From Leuconostoc gelidum subsp. gelidum KCTC 3527 (GTDB lineage Bacteria > Bacillota > Bacilli > Lactobacillales > Lactobacillaceae): a stretch of DNA of 64,000 nt. The stretch covers positions 183,614 to 247,613 of the forward strand of contig NZ_AEMI01000016.1 of assembly GCF_000166715.1 (NCBI RefSeq), in the 5' to 3' direction. This document shows positions 8,935-17,592 of the stretch, piece by piece. Position 1 is the first letter of the stretch. The number at the start of each line of letters is the position of its first letter. The notes under the pieces are model-generated. The model had not been told where the DNA came from and ran no database searches. It saw only the letters and a program-made list of their open reading frames with translations. The position numbers and the translations under genes were made by a program.

Positions 8935-8960
8935 AAGATAGTGAGCTATTCACAAACTTG

Positions 8961-9977
8961 TTATGATTCAAGCAACTCAAAATCTAATCCAGGGTTTGTA
9001 TTAAGGTCTAGTCCAGCGAACTTTTTCTTTTTATAATTCCAATAACCGGCTGCCCCAACCATCGCAGCATTATCTCCAGTATATAGTTGTGGTACCGGTA
9101 TAAATTGTGTATTTTGAAACTGTTCTAACAATTCTGCTAATGCTTGACGTAATTGCGAATTAGCTGCCACGCCACCTGCCAACACAAAACTTTTCACTGG
9201 AAAATCTTGTAGTGCACGACGCGTTCGACCTAGTAAGGCATCAATGACCGCATTTTGGAAACTAGCTGCCAAATCATTGCGATTAATCGTTTCACCTTTT
9301 TGTTCTGCATGGTGAACATAATTAATCACAGCACTTTTTAAACCAGAAAAACTAAAATCATAATTATCCTCATGCGCCATAGCTGTTGGGAATTTAATCG
9401 TTGCTTGGCCAAGATGTGCCATATCGTCAATTGTTTTACCTGCTGGATAGGGTAATTTAAGTAAACGACCAACCTTATCAAAACTTTCTCCGGCAGCATC
9501 ATCTCGTGTTTCTCCGAGAACTGAAAAATTATTTTCTTCACGCATTAAAACCAATTCTGTATGTCCCCCAGAAACCATTAATGCCAGTGCTGGATATATA
9601 ATTGGTCTATTAAAATTGGCAGCAGCAATATGTCCCGCTAAATGATTTACCGGTATAATAGGTAAGTTATGTGCTAAAGCAAAAGTCTTTGCTCCCATCA
9701 AACCAACAAGTAATGACCCTACCAAACCTGGGCCATAGGTAACAGCCACAGCATCCAGTTCTATTGGTTTAATATTAGCTGTCTGCAACGCATCATCTAA
9801 AACACGCGTTATCCACTCAATGTGATGACGACTAGCAACTTCAGGCACAATACCGCCAAATCGTTGATGTGAATTAATTTGTGTCGCAACCGCATTACTT
9901 AATATTGTGCAGCCATCTTCAACAATTGCCACGCTTGTTTCATCTGCACTTGATTCAAACGATATAATTTTAGTCAT
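8961..9977 (-). CDS. tsaD: tRNA N6-threonylcarbamoyladenosine transferase TsaD
   Basis: 338 aa ASKHA-fold enzyme that attaches threonylcarbamoyl to A37 of ANN-decoding tRNAs, working with TsaB. Visible are the family opening [13 protein letters not shown], the metal motif HLAGH (about residue 115), [11 protein letters not shown] and [10 protein letters not shown]. The usual ESSCDET has Ala in place of Cys, a tolerated position. It sits behind tsaB and two GNAT genes, while tsaC is at 15534-16550, so the t6A pathway is largely in this window (TsaE not seen). Confidence 0.93.
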   Translation of the reverse strand: MTKIISFESSADETSVAIVEDGCTILSNAVATQINSHQRFGGIVPEVASRHHIEWITRVLDDALQTANIKPIELDAVAVTYGPGLVGSLLVGLMGAKTFALAHNLPIIPVNHLAGHIAAANFNRPIIYPALALMVSGGHTELVLMREENNFSVLGETRDDAAGESFDKVGRLLKLPYPAGKTIDDMAHLGQATIKFPTAMAHEDNYDFSFSGLKSAVINYVHHAEQKGETINRNDLAASFQNAVIDALLGRTRRALQDFPVKSFVLAGGVAANSQLRQALAELLEQFQNTQFIPVPQLYTGDNAAMVGAAGYWNYKKKKFAGLDLNTNPGLDFELLES

Positions 9978-10000
9978 GATATATTTATGTACCTAACGAA

Positions 10001-10423
10001 TTAATTCGTTACGGACACTTTCCTTTCCATCATAATAGCAGCATGGCCATTTTTATAGTATTTTTCACGGTGATAATAAACACTGAATCCCATTTTTTTA
10101 TATAGACAAATAGCTGCTATATTTGATTCGTCTACCTCTAACAAAAAACGTGTGACATTGGGTAAAGAAAAAACTGTTGCCAACAATTGTTGCGCGATGC
10201 CTTGCTGCTGATTGTCTGGATGAACAGCAAGGCTATTAATTTCAATTTCATCTAAAATCTGCGTCATACCTAAAAATCCACCATCAAGTATAAAATACTG
10301 GCTTCGCGGACTTTTTAATTCATGTTCAAACACTGATTCGGGCCAAGGTGATGGCACAAACGCAGCATTTGCGAGATTAAATATGCGATTACTATCTTCA
10401 ATTGTTGCGCGTTTTACTATCAA
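10001..10423 (-). CDS. Second RimI-like GNAT N-acetyltransferase
   Basis: 140 aa. The GNAT core is visible: EIEINSLAVHPDNQQQGIAQQLL (V-x-P then Q-x-x-G-I/A acetyl-CoA motif A) and AAICLYKKMGF (motif B). It is more diverged than the RimI copy just upstream. The only in-frame start is TTG at 10423 inside the end of rimI (26-base overlap), so the start is uncertain. Its position between rimI and tsaD suggests a ribosomal-protein or tRNA-modification-linked role, unproven. Confidence 0.7.
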   Translation of the reverse strand: MIVKRATIEDSNRIFNLANAAFVPSPWPESVFEHELKSPRSQYFILDGGFLGMTQILDEIEINSLAVHPDNQQQGIAQQLLATVFSLPNVTRFLLEVDESNIAAICLYKKMGFSVYYHREKYYKNGHAAIMMERKVSVTN

Positions 10424-10955
10424 GATTATTTACCATTGAAATTGCATCTTCGTGATCACCGATATAATAGCTTTTTTTGATGCCACTTTGTTCAAAACCT
10501 AATCGTGAGTACAACATAATGGCACTACGATTTGAAGCACGTGCTTCTAGACTCATAGTATCAACACCTAGCTGTCTTGAAAAATCAAGTAGTTCATTGA
10601 TCATCAGGGTGCCTAACCCTTTATTTTGCCAAACTGGCACAATTGCAATGTTTGTAATGTGCATGTCACGTTGATCGCGCTGATAGGCAACACCGGCAAA
10701 ACCAATCACTTGCCCCTTACGTTCCATAACCAAATATAAACGTACATTTGGTCGTGACAGTTCACTCAAAAAATCGCGCAGTAGCCAAGGCGCAGTGCCA
10801 GCATACACAGCCTCTTCAATATGCACAAGAATATCAATATCTTCAACATTAGCGCGTCGTAGCGTAAATGAATAGCCTTTTGAATCAACAGATTTTTGTT
10901 CAAATTTAAAGAGTATCTTTGGTAATTTATTATTGCGATTAAACTTCAAAAACAT
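10398..10955 (-). CDS. rimI: Ribosomal protein alanine acetyltransferase RimI
   Basis: 185 aa. The second half is canonical RimI: EEAVYAGTAPW, NIAIVPVWQNKGLGTLMI (acetyl-CoA P-loop), LEARASNRSAIMLYSRLGF and KSYYIGDHEDAISM. RimI acetylates the N-terminal Ala of ribosomal protein S18 in E. coli. I use ATG 10955, which overlaps the end of tsaB; a start at 10991 would add residues unlike the family. The order tsaB-rimI-GNAT-tsaD is a common Firmicute cluster. Confidence 0.83.
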   Translation of the reverse strand: MFLKFNRNNKLPKILFKFEQKSVDSKGYSFTLRRANVEDIDILVHIEEAVYAGTAPWLLRDFLSELSRPNVRLYLVMERKGQVIGFAGVAYQRDQRDMHITNIAIVPVWQNKGLGTLMINELLDFSRQLGVDTMSLEARASNRSAIMLYSRLGFEQSGIKKSYYIGDHEDAISMVNNLDSKTRNN

Positions 10956-11649
10956 AATTTTCAGGGTTATCCTCACCAGGATGTGCGGCAAGCCAGTTCA
11001 ACTCTGCTTGTGTTTTACGCAAATATTGTGGGTTAAAGTCAGCAATATTGATGACTGGGCTTGCCTGTATGCCTAATGATACAATACCTTGGCCATCTGG
11101 TAAACTCTCACTTGGCGTTAACATATGAGCCCGTGCGCCAAATGTTTCAGTAATGAGCGCAGAAAAAACATCAGTATCACCTAAAAAAATAATTGGTTCA
11201 TCGTAAGTTTGCAACCAGTTAAATAAATTAGCAATTGGCTGGTGTGCATCGGCCAAAATATTATTGCCTTCGCGATAAACACCTGCAAAAACATTCTCAT
11301 TACGCGCATTAAACAAGGGCACAATTAACCCTTGTGACGTTACTTGTTCTGCTAAAACAGCGAGACTAGAGACACCAACAAGATCTATTTTTAAAGTATC
11401 CGCTAATACTTTAGCCACAGTAATGCCAATTCGCAAGCCAGTGAATGAACCTGGTCCTTGCGCAACTATGATACGATCAATATCTGTCAGCGTCCAATTT
11501 TGAGCTGCAATTGTTTCCTGAATTGCAGGTAAAAGTTGAATCGAATGGTTACGCGCCTCATTGGTTGAAAAAACACGTTTTACCTGATTATCTTCCGCCA
11601 AACTCACTGTCAGTGGTTGGTTACTTGTATCAAATGCTAGAATCTTCAT
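10939..11649 (-). CDS. tsaB: t6A modification partner protein TsaB
   Basis: 236 aa inactive TsaD paralogue that scaffolds TsaD/TsaE. The family opening MKILAFDTSNQPLTVSL, the NHSIQLLP motif and AQGPGSFTGLRIG are all present. It heads the tsaB-rimI-GNAT-tsaD operon, with overlapping genes, and lies just beyond the terminator of the anti-sigma gene. Confidence 0.9.
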   Translation of the reverse strand: MKILAFDTSNQPLTVSLAEDNQVKRVFSTNEARNHSIQLLPAIQETIAAQNWTLTDIDRIIVAQGPGSFTGLRIGITVAKVLADTLKIDLVGVSSLAVLAEQVTSQGLIVPLFNARNENVFAGVYREGNNILADAHQPIANLFNWLQTYDEPIIFLGDTDVFSALITETFGARAHMLTPSESLPDGQGIVSLGIQASPVINIADFNPQYLRKTQAELNWLAAHPGEDNPENYVFEV

Positions 11650-11670
11650 AAGTTATATTTTAACACAAAA

Positions 11671-11692
11671 ACAACCACCAAACGGTGGTTGT
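11671..11692 (-). terminator. Strong intrinsic terminator after the anti-sigma gene
   Basis: A 9-bp GC-containing stem, ACAACCACC with GGTGGTTGT around a 4-base loop, is followed on the minus strand by TTTTTG. It separates the sigma/anti-sigma unit from tsaB. Confidence 0.85.
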
Positions 11693-11700
11693 GATAGAAG

Positions 11701-12726
11701 TTATTTGATAGGAGCTTGATATGGCATAATTGGCGTTGCAACACCAACATTTGTCGCAAATGTATACTTTTGACTATCCAATCTAGCTAGATTCTGTGTC
11801 CGACCAGTCACAATTACGCCAGCAAACTTCGCCGTTTTGAGGTTCTTAGACACTTGCCTTTGACCGTCTTTGGCAATATCAACATTATTAACTGTTCGTT
11901 GCCCATATTGTTGCTTTAACACGCTTTTTAGTCCTTGATAACCAGAAAAATCATTTTTTCCTGCTTTTACTTCAGCTCCCTCAGTCAACTTTCCAGTACC
12001 ATCATCACTAGCATTTAAACCAGTGTAAGACCCTGCCACACTCATTGTATCCAATTTATCACTATGAATACCTAACCAATAATAATTAATCATGACATTT
12101 TCGGGAATCATCTGTCGAATGTCATCATAGGAATAGCGTTTATCAAAAGTAATTGCCACTTCACCTAAAGCATTTGGTAACTGGCTTAACGTCTTAGCTT
12201 CATGTGTCGGTATACTTGGGGCTAACAATTCTTTTTTATCTTTTTCAGATTGATAGGCGTGTTCATACTTCACATTGAAGAATAATGGTTCCTTTTGTTG
12301 TGACTGCCGGTTAGTGGCAATTATTTCTTTAGTTGCTGGATTTTTATTATAAATATTGGGTGTTTGTGCAGAAGCACTTTCAATACCATGCGTGTTAAAT
12401 GTCACATTTTTTTCTAGGTAGGCAACACGGTAACCATCAATATTTTTTTCGCGATCACTTTTCAATGTGCCCTGTGTTGTTTTTGTCGTTGAAAAATATT
12501 GTGATGTCGATATAATGTTTGGCGAAGATATAAGATCATCAATATTAAATTGCCGTTGTTGTTTTGATGCTTGTTTTGCCATTTGTATGCCTAATTGGTT
12601 ATGAATAGCATAGAATACACTACCTCCAATTATCACTGTTGCTGCACCAGAAACAGCTATTGTTTTTAACCATTTTTTGCGTTTCTCTGTTTTAATAATC
12701 TTTTCAAAATTAACATTGTCACTCAT
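11701..12726 (-). CDS. Anti-sigma factor-like membrane protein (Sigma_reg N and C domains)
   Basis: 341 aa. About 27 cytoplasmic residues (FEKIIKTEKRKKWLKT) precede one membrane helix (about 28-50) and a roughly 290-residue outer region with DGYRVAYLEKNV, ALGEVAITFDKRYS and VMINYYWLGI, which fits the sigma-factor-regulator family that inhibits ECF sigma factors. It overlaps the end of the sigma gene, and GGGG lies 7 bases before ATG 12726 (12732 is an alternative). The frame is intact although the sigma gene before it is broken. Confidence 0.7.
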   Translation of the reverse strand: MSDNVNFEKIIKTEKRKKWLKTIAVSGAATVIIGGSVFYAIHNQLGIQMAKQASKQQRQFNIDDLISSPNIISTSQYFSTTKTTQGTLKSDREKNIDGYRVAYLEKNVTFNTHGIESASAQTPNIYNKNPATKEIIATNRQSQQKEPLFFNVKYEHAYQSEKDKKELLAPSIPTHEAKTLSQLPNALGEVAITFDKRYSYDDIRQMIPENVMINYYWLGIHSDKLDTMSVAGSYTGLNASDDGTGKLTEGAEVKAGKNDFSGYQGLKSVLKQQYGQRTVNNVDIAKDGQRQVSKNLKTAKFAGVIVTGRTQNLARLDSQKYTFATNVGVATPIMPYQAPIK

Positions 12727-13188
12727 TTTCATACCCCATCATTATGTCCTTTAGTTGCTGTCTCGTTCGATATAAATCGACTTTAATTTTGGATGAACTG
12801 ACATCATATATCATAGCGATATCGTCGATGTGTTTTCGATCATCATAATATAATACAATCAACGCGCTTTGGTAATCATTTAATTTTTCCAATGCGCGTT
12901 GTAAACCACTATAATCTGCCAGTATTGGTTCAACTTCAGAATATTGTGCATATTGCTCTAGCAAAATATCACGATACCGTTTTTGTCGACGATAAATGTC
13001 GTAAAAACGCGATATAGCCATGGTCTTAGTTTATCTGATGCCAATATAATATCTGCTTGAAGTAATTTTACAAAGACATCCTGCATGATGTCTTGCGCAT
13101 CATTTTTTTTAGCGCCATTATTAATCAAAAAGCCAATGATTTCATTTGCAATATTGATAAGTTCTTTTTCATAGTGATTAATTTTCAT
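12719..13188 (-). pseudogene. ECF-type sigma factor gene broken by a frameshift
   Basis: Two overlapping frames encode the two halves of one ECF sigma factor. Starting at ATG 13188 (strong AAAGGGGGG site), frame one gives sigma region 2, with NDAQDIMQDVFVKLLQ and LRPWLYRV, then runs into noise and stops near 12958. The other frame, open from about 13021, gives AISRFYDIYRRQKRY, the linker and region 4 (ALEKLNDYQSALIVLYYDD, DIAMIYDVSSSKIK). Adding a second copy of the 13-bp unit GCTATATCGCGTT near 13016 restores WLYRVAISRFYDIYRR, the expected family sequence. A -1 ribosomal slip on TTTTT would also join the frames, though three or four residues short. Confidence 0.8.
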
Positions 13189-13250
13189 ATTCCCCCCTTT
13201 CATAGATATAACGAACAAAATGGCAAATGGTTACAAAAAGTACAAATAAA

Positions 13251-13298
13251 AACAACTGCAAATGCGACTTCAATACTCAAGTCATATTTGCAGTTGTT
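13251..13298 (-). terminator. ptsHI terminator
   Basis: A 13-bp stem, AACAACTGCAAAT with ATTTGCAGTTGTT, plus an inner GACTT/AAGTC stem, is followed on the minus strand by TTTTTATTTG. Confidence 0.85.
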
Positions 13299-13335
13299 CT
13301 GATTTATATTAATTTAGTTTAAAAATTGCAACGTA

Positions 13336-15051
13336 TTATTTTGTTGCTGCTTCAACCAATGCAATAACTTCATCATTAGTTTCCGCGTCTAAGGCTTTCT
13401 CAGCTAACAACTTCATGTCAGCAGTATTCAGCTTCTTCATCAACGAACGTGTCTGCAAAACAGATGGTGCGCTCATTGAAAATTCATCCAATCCCATACC
13501 CATCAAAACAGGTACAGCAATCGGATCACCAGCCATTTCGCCACACATCGCAACGAATTTGCCTTCATTGTGAGCTGCTGTAATGACGTTACTAATTAAA
13601 CGTAAAATAGATGGATTATAAGGTTGATACAAATAGGCAACTTTATCATTACCACGATCAGCGGCCATTGTATAACCAATCAAATCATTTGTACCGATTG
13701 AGAAGAAATCAACTTCTTTGGCAAATTTATCTGCCAAAACGGCTGCTGCTGGAATTTCAATCATAATTCCTAGCTTGATCTCACCCATTGACACGCCAGC
13801 TTCTTCAAGCTTAGCGCGTTCTTCTAAGTAGACTTTTTTAGCCGCACGGAATTCACCTAACGTAGCAATCATTGGGAACATAATCCATAAATTGCCATAA
13901 GCAGAGGCACGTAGCAACGCACGTAACTGTGTCCGGAAAATTTCTGTTTGATCCAAAGAAATACGAATGGCACGATATCCTAAGAAAGGATTTTCCTCTT
14001 TTGGTAATTTCCAATAACTTAAGTTTTTGTCACCACCAATATCCATGGTACGCACAGTAACTGGCTTACCCGCCATCTTTTCGACAACTGCTTTATAAGC
14101 AACAAATTGCTCGTCTTCGGTTGGTAAGTGATCTGATTCCATATATAAGAATTCAGTACGATATAAGCCAACGCCTTCCGAACCATTTTCTAATACAGCA
14201 TCCATATCCTTAGGTGAGCCAATATTAGCACCCAACACAAAGTTCTTACCGTCCGCACTAACAGATTGTTGGTCTTTTAATAAGGCCCATTCTGCACGCT
14301 GAGCCAAATAATTAGCGGCTTTTTGTTGGTAAGTTGCCAACGTCTCTGAATCTGGATCAACAATCACGTCACCAGTTAACCCATCGACAATCACTGTCAC
14401 ACCTGCCGTGATTTTTTGCGTAGCTACTTCAGAACCTACCACTGCAGGAATTTCTAATGTACGTGCCATAATTGAGGCATGTGCTGTGCGACCACCAAAA
14501 TCAGTTAAAATGCCCTTAACGAATTGACGATCAAGTTGAGAAGTATCAGAAGGGGTTAAATCTTTTGATACTAAAACGACTTCTTCATCAATTAGAGCCG
14601 GGTTAGGCAATGCCACATTCAAAAGATGTGACAAAATACGTTTAGTCACATCACGAATATCTGCTGCACGCTCTTGCATATAAGCATTATCAGTCATGGC
14701 TTCAAACATGCCAATATACATGTCTGTCACTTCTTTGACTGCTTGTTCAGCATTCACTTTATCATCAGCAATCTTCTGTTTAAATGCGCCAGACATTTCT
14801 GGATCTGACAGAACCATTAAATGTGCCTCAAATACTTGTGCTTCATCAGCACCTAAGTTTTTTTCAGCACGAGATTTAATGATCTCAACATCAGCACTAG
14901 CAACCTTCAAAGCATCGTCGACACGTGCCTGTTCAGCCGTCACATCTGTAATTGTTGTCTTTGTAAAAGACAAATCTGGATCAACTAACAAATAAGCTTT
15001 AGCAATTGCTATCCCATTACTTGCCGCGATTCCTTTGAAGTTATTAGACAT
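13336..15051 (-). CDS. ptsI: PTS enzyme I (phosphoenolpyruvate-protein phosphotransferase)
   Basis: 571 aa, full length. It autophosphorylates with PEP and passes phosphate to HPr. The phospho-His lies in [21 protein letters not shown] (His near residue 190); the PEP-binding barrel shows [20 protein letters not shown] and MCGEMAGD with the catalytic Cys. It starts 2 bases after ptsH, forming the classical ptsHI operon under putative CcpA control. Cytosolic. Confidence 0.95.
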   Translation of the reverse strand: MSNNFKGIAASNGIAIAKAYLLVDPDLSFTKTTITDVTAEQARVDDALKVASADVEIIKSRAEKNLGADEAQVFEAHLMVLSDPEMSGAFKQKIADDKVNAEQAVKEVTDMYIGMFEAMTDNAYMQERAADIRDVTKRILSHLLNVALPNPALIDEEVVLVSKDLTPSDTSQLDRQFVKGILTDFGGRTAHASIMARTLEIPAVVGSEVATQKITAGVTVIVDGLTGDVIVDPDSETLATYQQKAANYLAQRAEWALLKDQQSVSADGKNFVLGANIGSPKDMDAVLENGSEGVGLYRTEFLYMESDHLPTEDEQFVAYKAVVEKMAGKPVTVRTMDIGGDKNLSYWKLPKEENPFLGYRAIRISLDQTEIFRTQLRALLRASAYGNLWIMFPMIATLGEFRAAKKVYLEERAKLEEAGVSMGEIKLGIMIEIPAAAVLADKFAKEVDFFSIGTNDLIGYTMAADRGNDKVAYLYQPYNPSILRLISNVITAAHNEGKFVAMCGEMAGDPIAVPVLMGMGLDEFSMSAPSVLQTRSLMKKLNTADMKLLAEKALDAETNDEVIALVEAATK

Positions 15052-15053
15052 TG

Positions 15054-15323
15054 TTATTCTGCAAGTCCTTCTGTTTCCATTGCTTCAACGATGGCTGCCA
15101 TAGCAGATTCTTCATCGTCACCGTCTGTTTTGATTGTCACATCAGCGCCTTGACCAACACCCAATGACATCACACCCATGATTGACTTCAAGTTAACATC
15201 TTTTCCTTGGTATGACAATGTCACATCTGAAGTGAATTTTGATGCTGCTTGTACCAACAAAGTTGCTGGACGTGCATGGATCCCTGTTTCTGCTACGATA
15301 TGAAAGTCTTTTGATTGTGTCAT
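15054..15323 (-). CDS. ptsH: PTS phosphocarrier protein HPr
   Basis: 89 aa. It carries phosphate from enzyme I to sugar-specific EIIs on the His of GIHARPAT (about residue 16), and the regulatory Ser of [12 protein letters not shown] (about 47) is the HPr kinase site whose phosphorylation makes HPr the CcpA co-repressor. It has a strong AAGGAG ribosome site and is first in the operon, behind two cre-like sites. Confidence 0.96.
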   Translation of the reverse strand: MTQSKDFHIVAETGIHARPATLLVQAASKFTSDVTLSYQGKDVNLKSIMGVMSLGVGQGADVTIKTDGDDEESAMAAIVEAMETEGLAE

Positions 15324-15365
15324 AATTAATTTCTCCTTTTTAGCTGTTAAACAGCCTCTGTTATT

Positions 15366-15394
15366 AGTTTATCAAAGCGCTTACAAAATATCAA
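15366..15394 (-). promoter_or_regulatory. ptsHI promoter with a cre in the spacer
   Basis: On the minus strand: -35 TTGATA (15389-15394), a 17-base spacer, -10 TAAACT (15366-15371). The spacer carries TGTAAGCGCTTTGA (15372-15385), one mismatch from the CcpA cre consensus TGWNANCGNTNWCA. CcpA binding here would affect polymerase directly. Confidence 0.6.
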
Positions 15395-15455
15395 GTGAAT
15401 TGTCGGGTAAATCCTTGTTATATCAGGCAAAATCATCTAGAATGCCCATCTGACG

Positions 15456-15489
15456 GCGTTTCATATGTAAACGTTTACATATGAAACGC
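15456..15489. repeat. 34-bp perfect palindrome with a consensus cre at its centre
   Basis: Every base from 15456 to 15489 pairs across the centre at 15472/15473. Arms read GCGTTTCATATGTAAAC and its reverse complement. The middle 14 bases, TGTAAACGTTTACA (15466-15479), match the cre consensus fully. It lies about 80 bases upstream of the ptsH -35 box, between that promoter and the tsaC terminator. Confidence 0.8.
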
Positions 15490-15509
15490 AAATTGTTTTC
15501 TGTAAATAA

Positions 15510-15531
15510 AAAAGAGGAATTCTCCTCTTTT
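15510..15531 (-). terminator. Terminator of the prfA-prmC-tsaC operon
   Basis: AAAAGAGGA and TCCTCTTTT form a 9-bp stem around ATTC just after the tsaC stop, followed on the minus strand by a T-rich run. Confidence 0.75.
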
Positions 15532-15533
15532 AC

Positions 15534-16550
15534 TCACAGATTAAATTCCTGATTACCTGCTGCCTTTGCTAAACGATTATTGAACGCTTTACCAATACCA
15601 ATTGGTGACATTTTTTCAACATAAATTGTCGCCACTTGCGCCTCATCATCATAAAAACGTAGACCTGCAAATAATTGCTCCGTGGCATTTTCAAGGGTTT
15701 CACCAAGTGACCATGATTGCTCTAACGATAACTTCATCACTTCAATTGTTGTATCTTGTGCCATGACAACATCATGTGTTTGTAAACTATGCATTAGATC
15801 TATCGCATCTAACCTATCAAACATAACAACCCTTTTATCTGGTGCATAATGCCGATATTTCATCCCCGGTGCTTTGGGTGTCACGTCACTCGCCACTGAT
15901 GTCGTACTTGTCGCATCAATCACTGTGACACCTAATACATCTTGCAGCTGTTGCTGTGTGACAGCGCCAGGGCGTAAAATAGTTGGCACTTTAGAAGACA
16001 TATCAATAACTGTCGACTCCACACCAATTTGTGTTGGACCATCATCGACAATGGCGGCAATTTTACCACTCATATCATGCCAAACGTGTTGCGCAGTTGT
16101 GGGCGACGGTTTACCAGAAGTATTTGCACTTGGCCCGACAATTGGCACACCTGCGTCACGAATCACTGCACGAGCCACATCATTATCAGGCAAACGAAAT
16201 GCCACTGTTTGAAGGCCACCAGTTACGATCATTGCTACTTTTTCTGGTTTAATAGGTAAAATAATTGTCAGAGACCCTGGCCAAAAGGCCGTCATTAATT
16301 GTCGCGCTGCTTCTGAAACCAAAACAAAATCATGCAATTGCTTTTCATCAGCAATAGTCATAATTAACGGATTATCTGCTGGTCGTCCCTTAGCTGTAAA
16401 GACTTTTTTGACGGCTGCTTCATTAGTTGCATCGGCGCCTAATCCATAAACGGTTTCCGTCGGAAAAGCAACTACTTCACCGGCCCTAAGTAATGCACCG
16501 GCTCGTTTTATATCGTTACTTGTTAATAATTCAGTCTCCATTATAACCAT
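15534..16550 (-). CDS. tsaC: Threonylcarbamoyl-AMP synthase (Sua5/TsaC type)
   Basis: 338 aa, the longer Sua5 form: an N-terminal YrdC domain (PTETVYGLGADA, KGRPADNPL, GPSANTSGKPSPT, VESTVIDM) plus a C-terminal Sua5 domain joined through PGMKYRHYAPD. It makes threonylcarbamoyl-AMP from Thr, bicarbonate and ATP, the first step of tRNA t6A synthesis; TsaB and TsaD act next. Third gene of prfA-prmC-tsaC. ATG 16541 (METELL) is an alternative start; neither has a good ribosome site. Confidence 0.9.
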   Translation of the reverse strand: MVIMETELLTSNDIKRAGALLRAGEVVAFPTETVYGLGADATNEAAVKKVFTAKGRPADNPLIMTIADEKQLHDFVLVSEAARQLMTAFWPGSLTIILPIKPEKVAMIVTGGLQTVAFRLPDNDVARAVIRDAGVPIVGPSANTSGKPSPTTAQHVWHDMSGKIAAIVDDGPTQIGVESTVIDMSSKVPTILRPGAVTQQQLQDVLGVTVIDATSTTSVASDVTPKAPGMKYRHYAPDKRVVMFDRLDAIDLMHSLQTHDVVMAQDTTIEVMKLSLEQSWSLGETLENATEQLFAGLRFYDDEAQVATIYVEKMSPIGIGKAFNNRLAKAAGNQEFNL

Positions 16551-16582
16551 ATGCGTTAACGCTTAATAATAAGCTTACGCGA

Positions 16583-17590
16583 CTATCCTTTCACTACTCT
16601 GACCATTCTATCTAGGCCTGAGAAATCTTTTTTCAGTGTTACTTCCGCCTGTGGCAGGGCATGTTGCATCATTGACACAACCTGCTGTCCTTGTTTATAG
16701 CCAATTTCAAAATACGCACGGCCGTGATCAGATAAATAAAGTGCTAAATCTGCTGCTATTTTTTCATAAATTGCTAAACCACCATGATCGGCAAATAATG
16801 CAGTGTGCGGTTCATATTCAAGCACATTATCAGCCATTTCATCTTCATCAGTTGTTGCAATGTAGGGTGGATTACTAACAATAATATCAAATTCGAGTCC
16901 TTCTAAAGCGCTATAGACATCACTTTGCACCAGATGTAGGTAATTTAAACCAAAACGCTGTGCATTCATTTCTGCAACTGCTAAAGCATCTGATGAAATA
17001 TCTGCCGCAAATCCACGTACACGAGGATTTTCTAACATCAAGGTTTCAATAATGGCGCCAGTTCCTGTTCCAATATCTAATACTGAAACAGGTTTGCCAT
17101 TTTTACTACCAGCATCTTTTAAGATCCATTCAACTAATTGTTCAGTTTCAGGGCGTGGTATCAAAACCCTGGAATCAACCATAAACTCACGACCATAAAA
17201 AGGCGCATGTCCTAAAATATATTGCACAGGTTCATTATTCATCAACTTGGCCAGCCATTTTGGCCAAATAGCTGCTAAATCAGACGGCATCGTGCGTGTT
17301 ATGTTTGCACGTAAATAGGCATAATTAATATTTAATGCACCACTCAATAAAAAATCGACGTTGTCTTGGGCATCCTCTTTTGGCATGCCAACACTTGTCA
17401 ATTCTTCAATCGCCCACTTACGACCCTCAAGTAACGAAATTTTAACTTGACTTGGCTTTATAGGTTTCTTAATATCGTCCCAATCATACCATTTTGGTGC
17501 AGTCAATTTGTCTGGCATTATTTGACGTGCTGGTTCATAATTACCAACTTGCTTAAATTGTTTTGGTGTTTCAAATTGTTTTTCAGTCAT
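16583..17590 (-). CDS. prmC: Release factor glutamine methyltransferase PrmC
   Basis: 335 aa. It methylates the Gln of the GGQ motif in RF1/RF2 using SAM. Visible are the PrmC helical domain, RVLIPRPETEQLVEW, the SAM site DIGTGTGA and the catalytic NPPY (in VSNPPYIA). About 50 N-terminal residues precede the usual start of the family (LLEGRKWA here), an extension of unknown role. It follows prfA with a 2-base gap, the usual substrate-enzyme pairing. Confidence 0.93.
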   Translation of the reverse strand: MTEKQFETPKQFKQVGNYEPARQIMPDKLTAPKWYDWDDIKKPIKPSQVKISLLEGRKWAIEELTSVGMPKEDAQDNVDFLLSGALNINYAYLRANITRTMPSDLAAIWPKWLAKLMNNEPVQYILGHAPFYGREFMVDSRVLIPRPETEQLVEWILKDAGSKNGKPVSVLDIGTGTGAIIETLMLENPRVRGFAADISSDALAVAEMNAQRFGLNYLHLVQSDVYSALEGLEFDIIVSNPPYIATTDEDEMADNVLEYEPHTALFADHGGLAIYEKIAADLALYLSDHGRAYFEIGYKQGQQVVSMMQHALPQAEVTLKKDFSGLDRMVRVVKG

Positions 17591-17592
17591 TT

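Noticed and set aside
15456..15489. Treating the 34-bp palindrome as an intrinsic terminator of tsaC
   Set aside because: A clear terminator already lies at 15510-15531, and no T-run follows the palindrome on the minus strand.
16029..16259. Overlapping plus-strand frames inside tsaC and inside prfA
   Set aside because: They mirror the minus-strand genes with strong family motifs; no ribosome sites.
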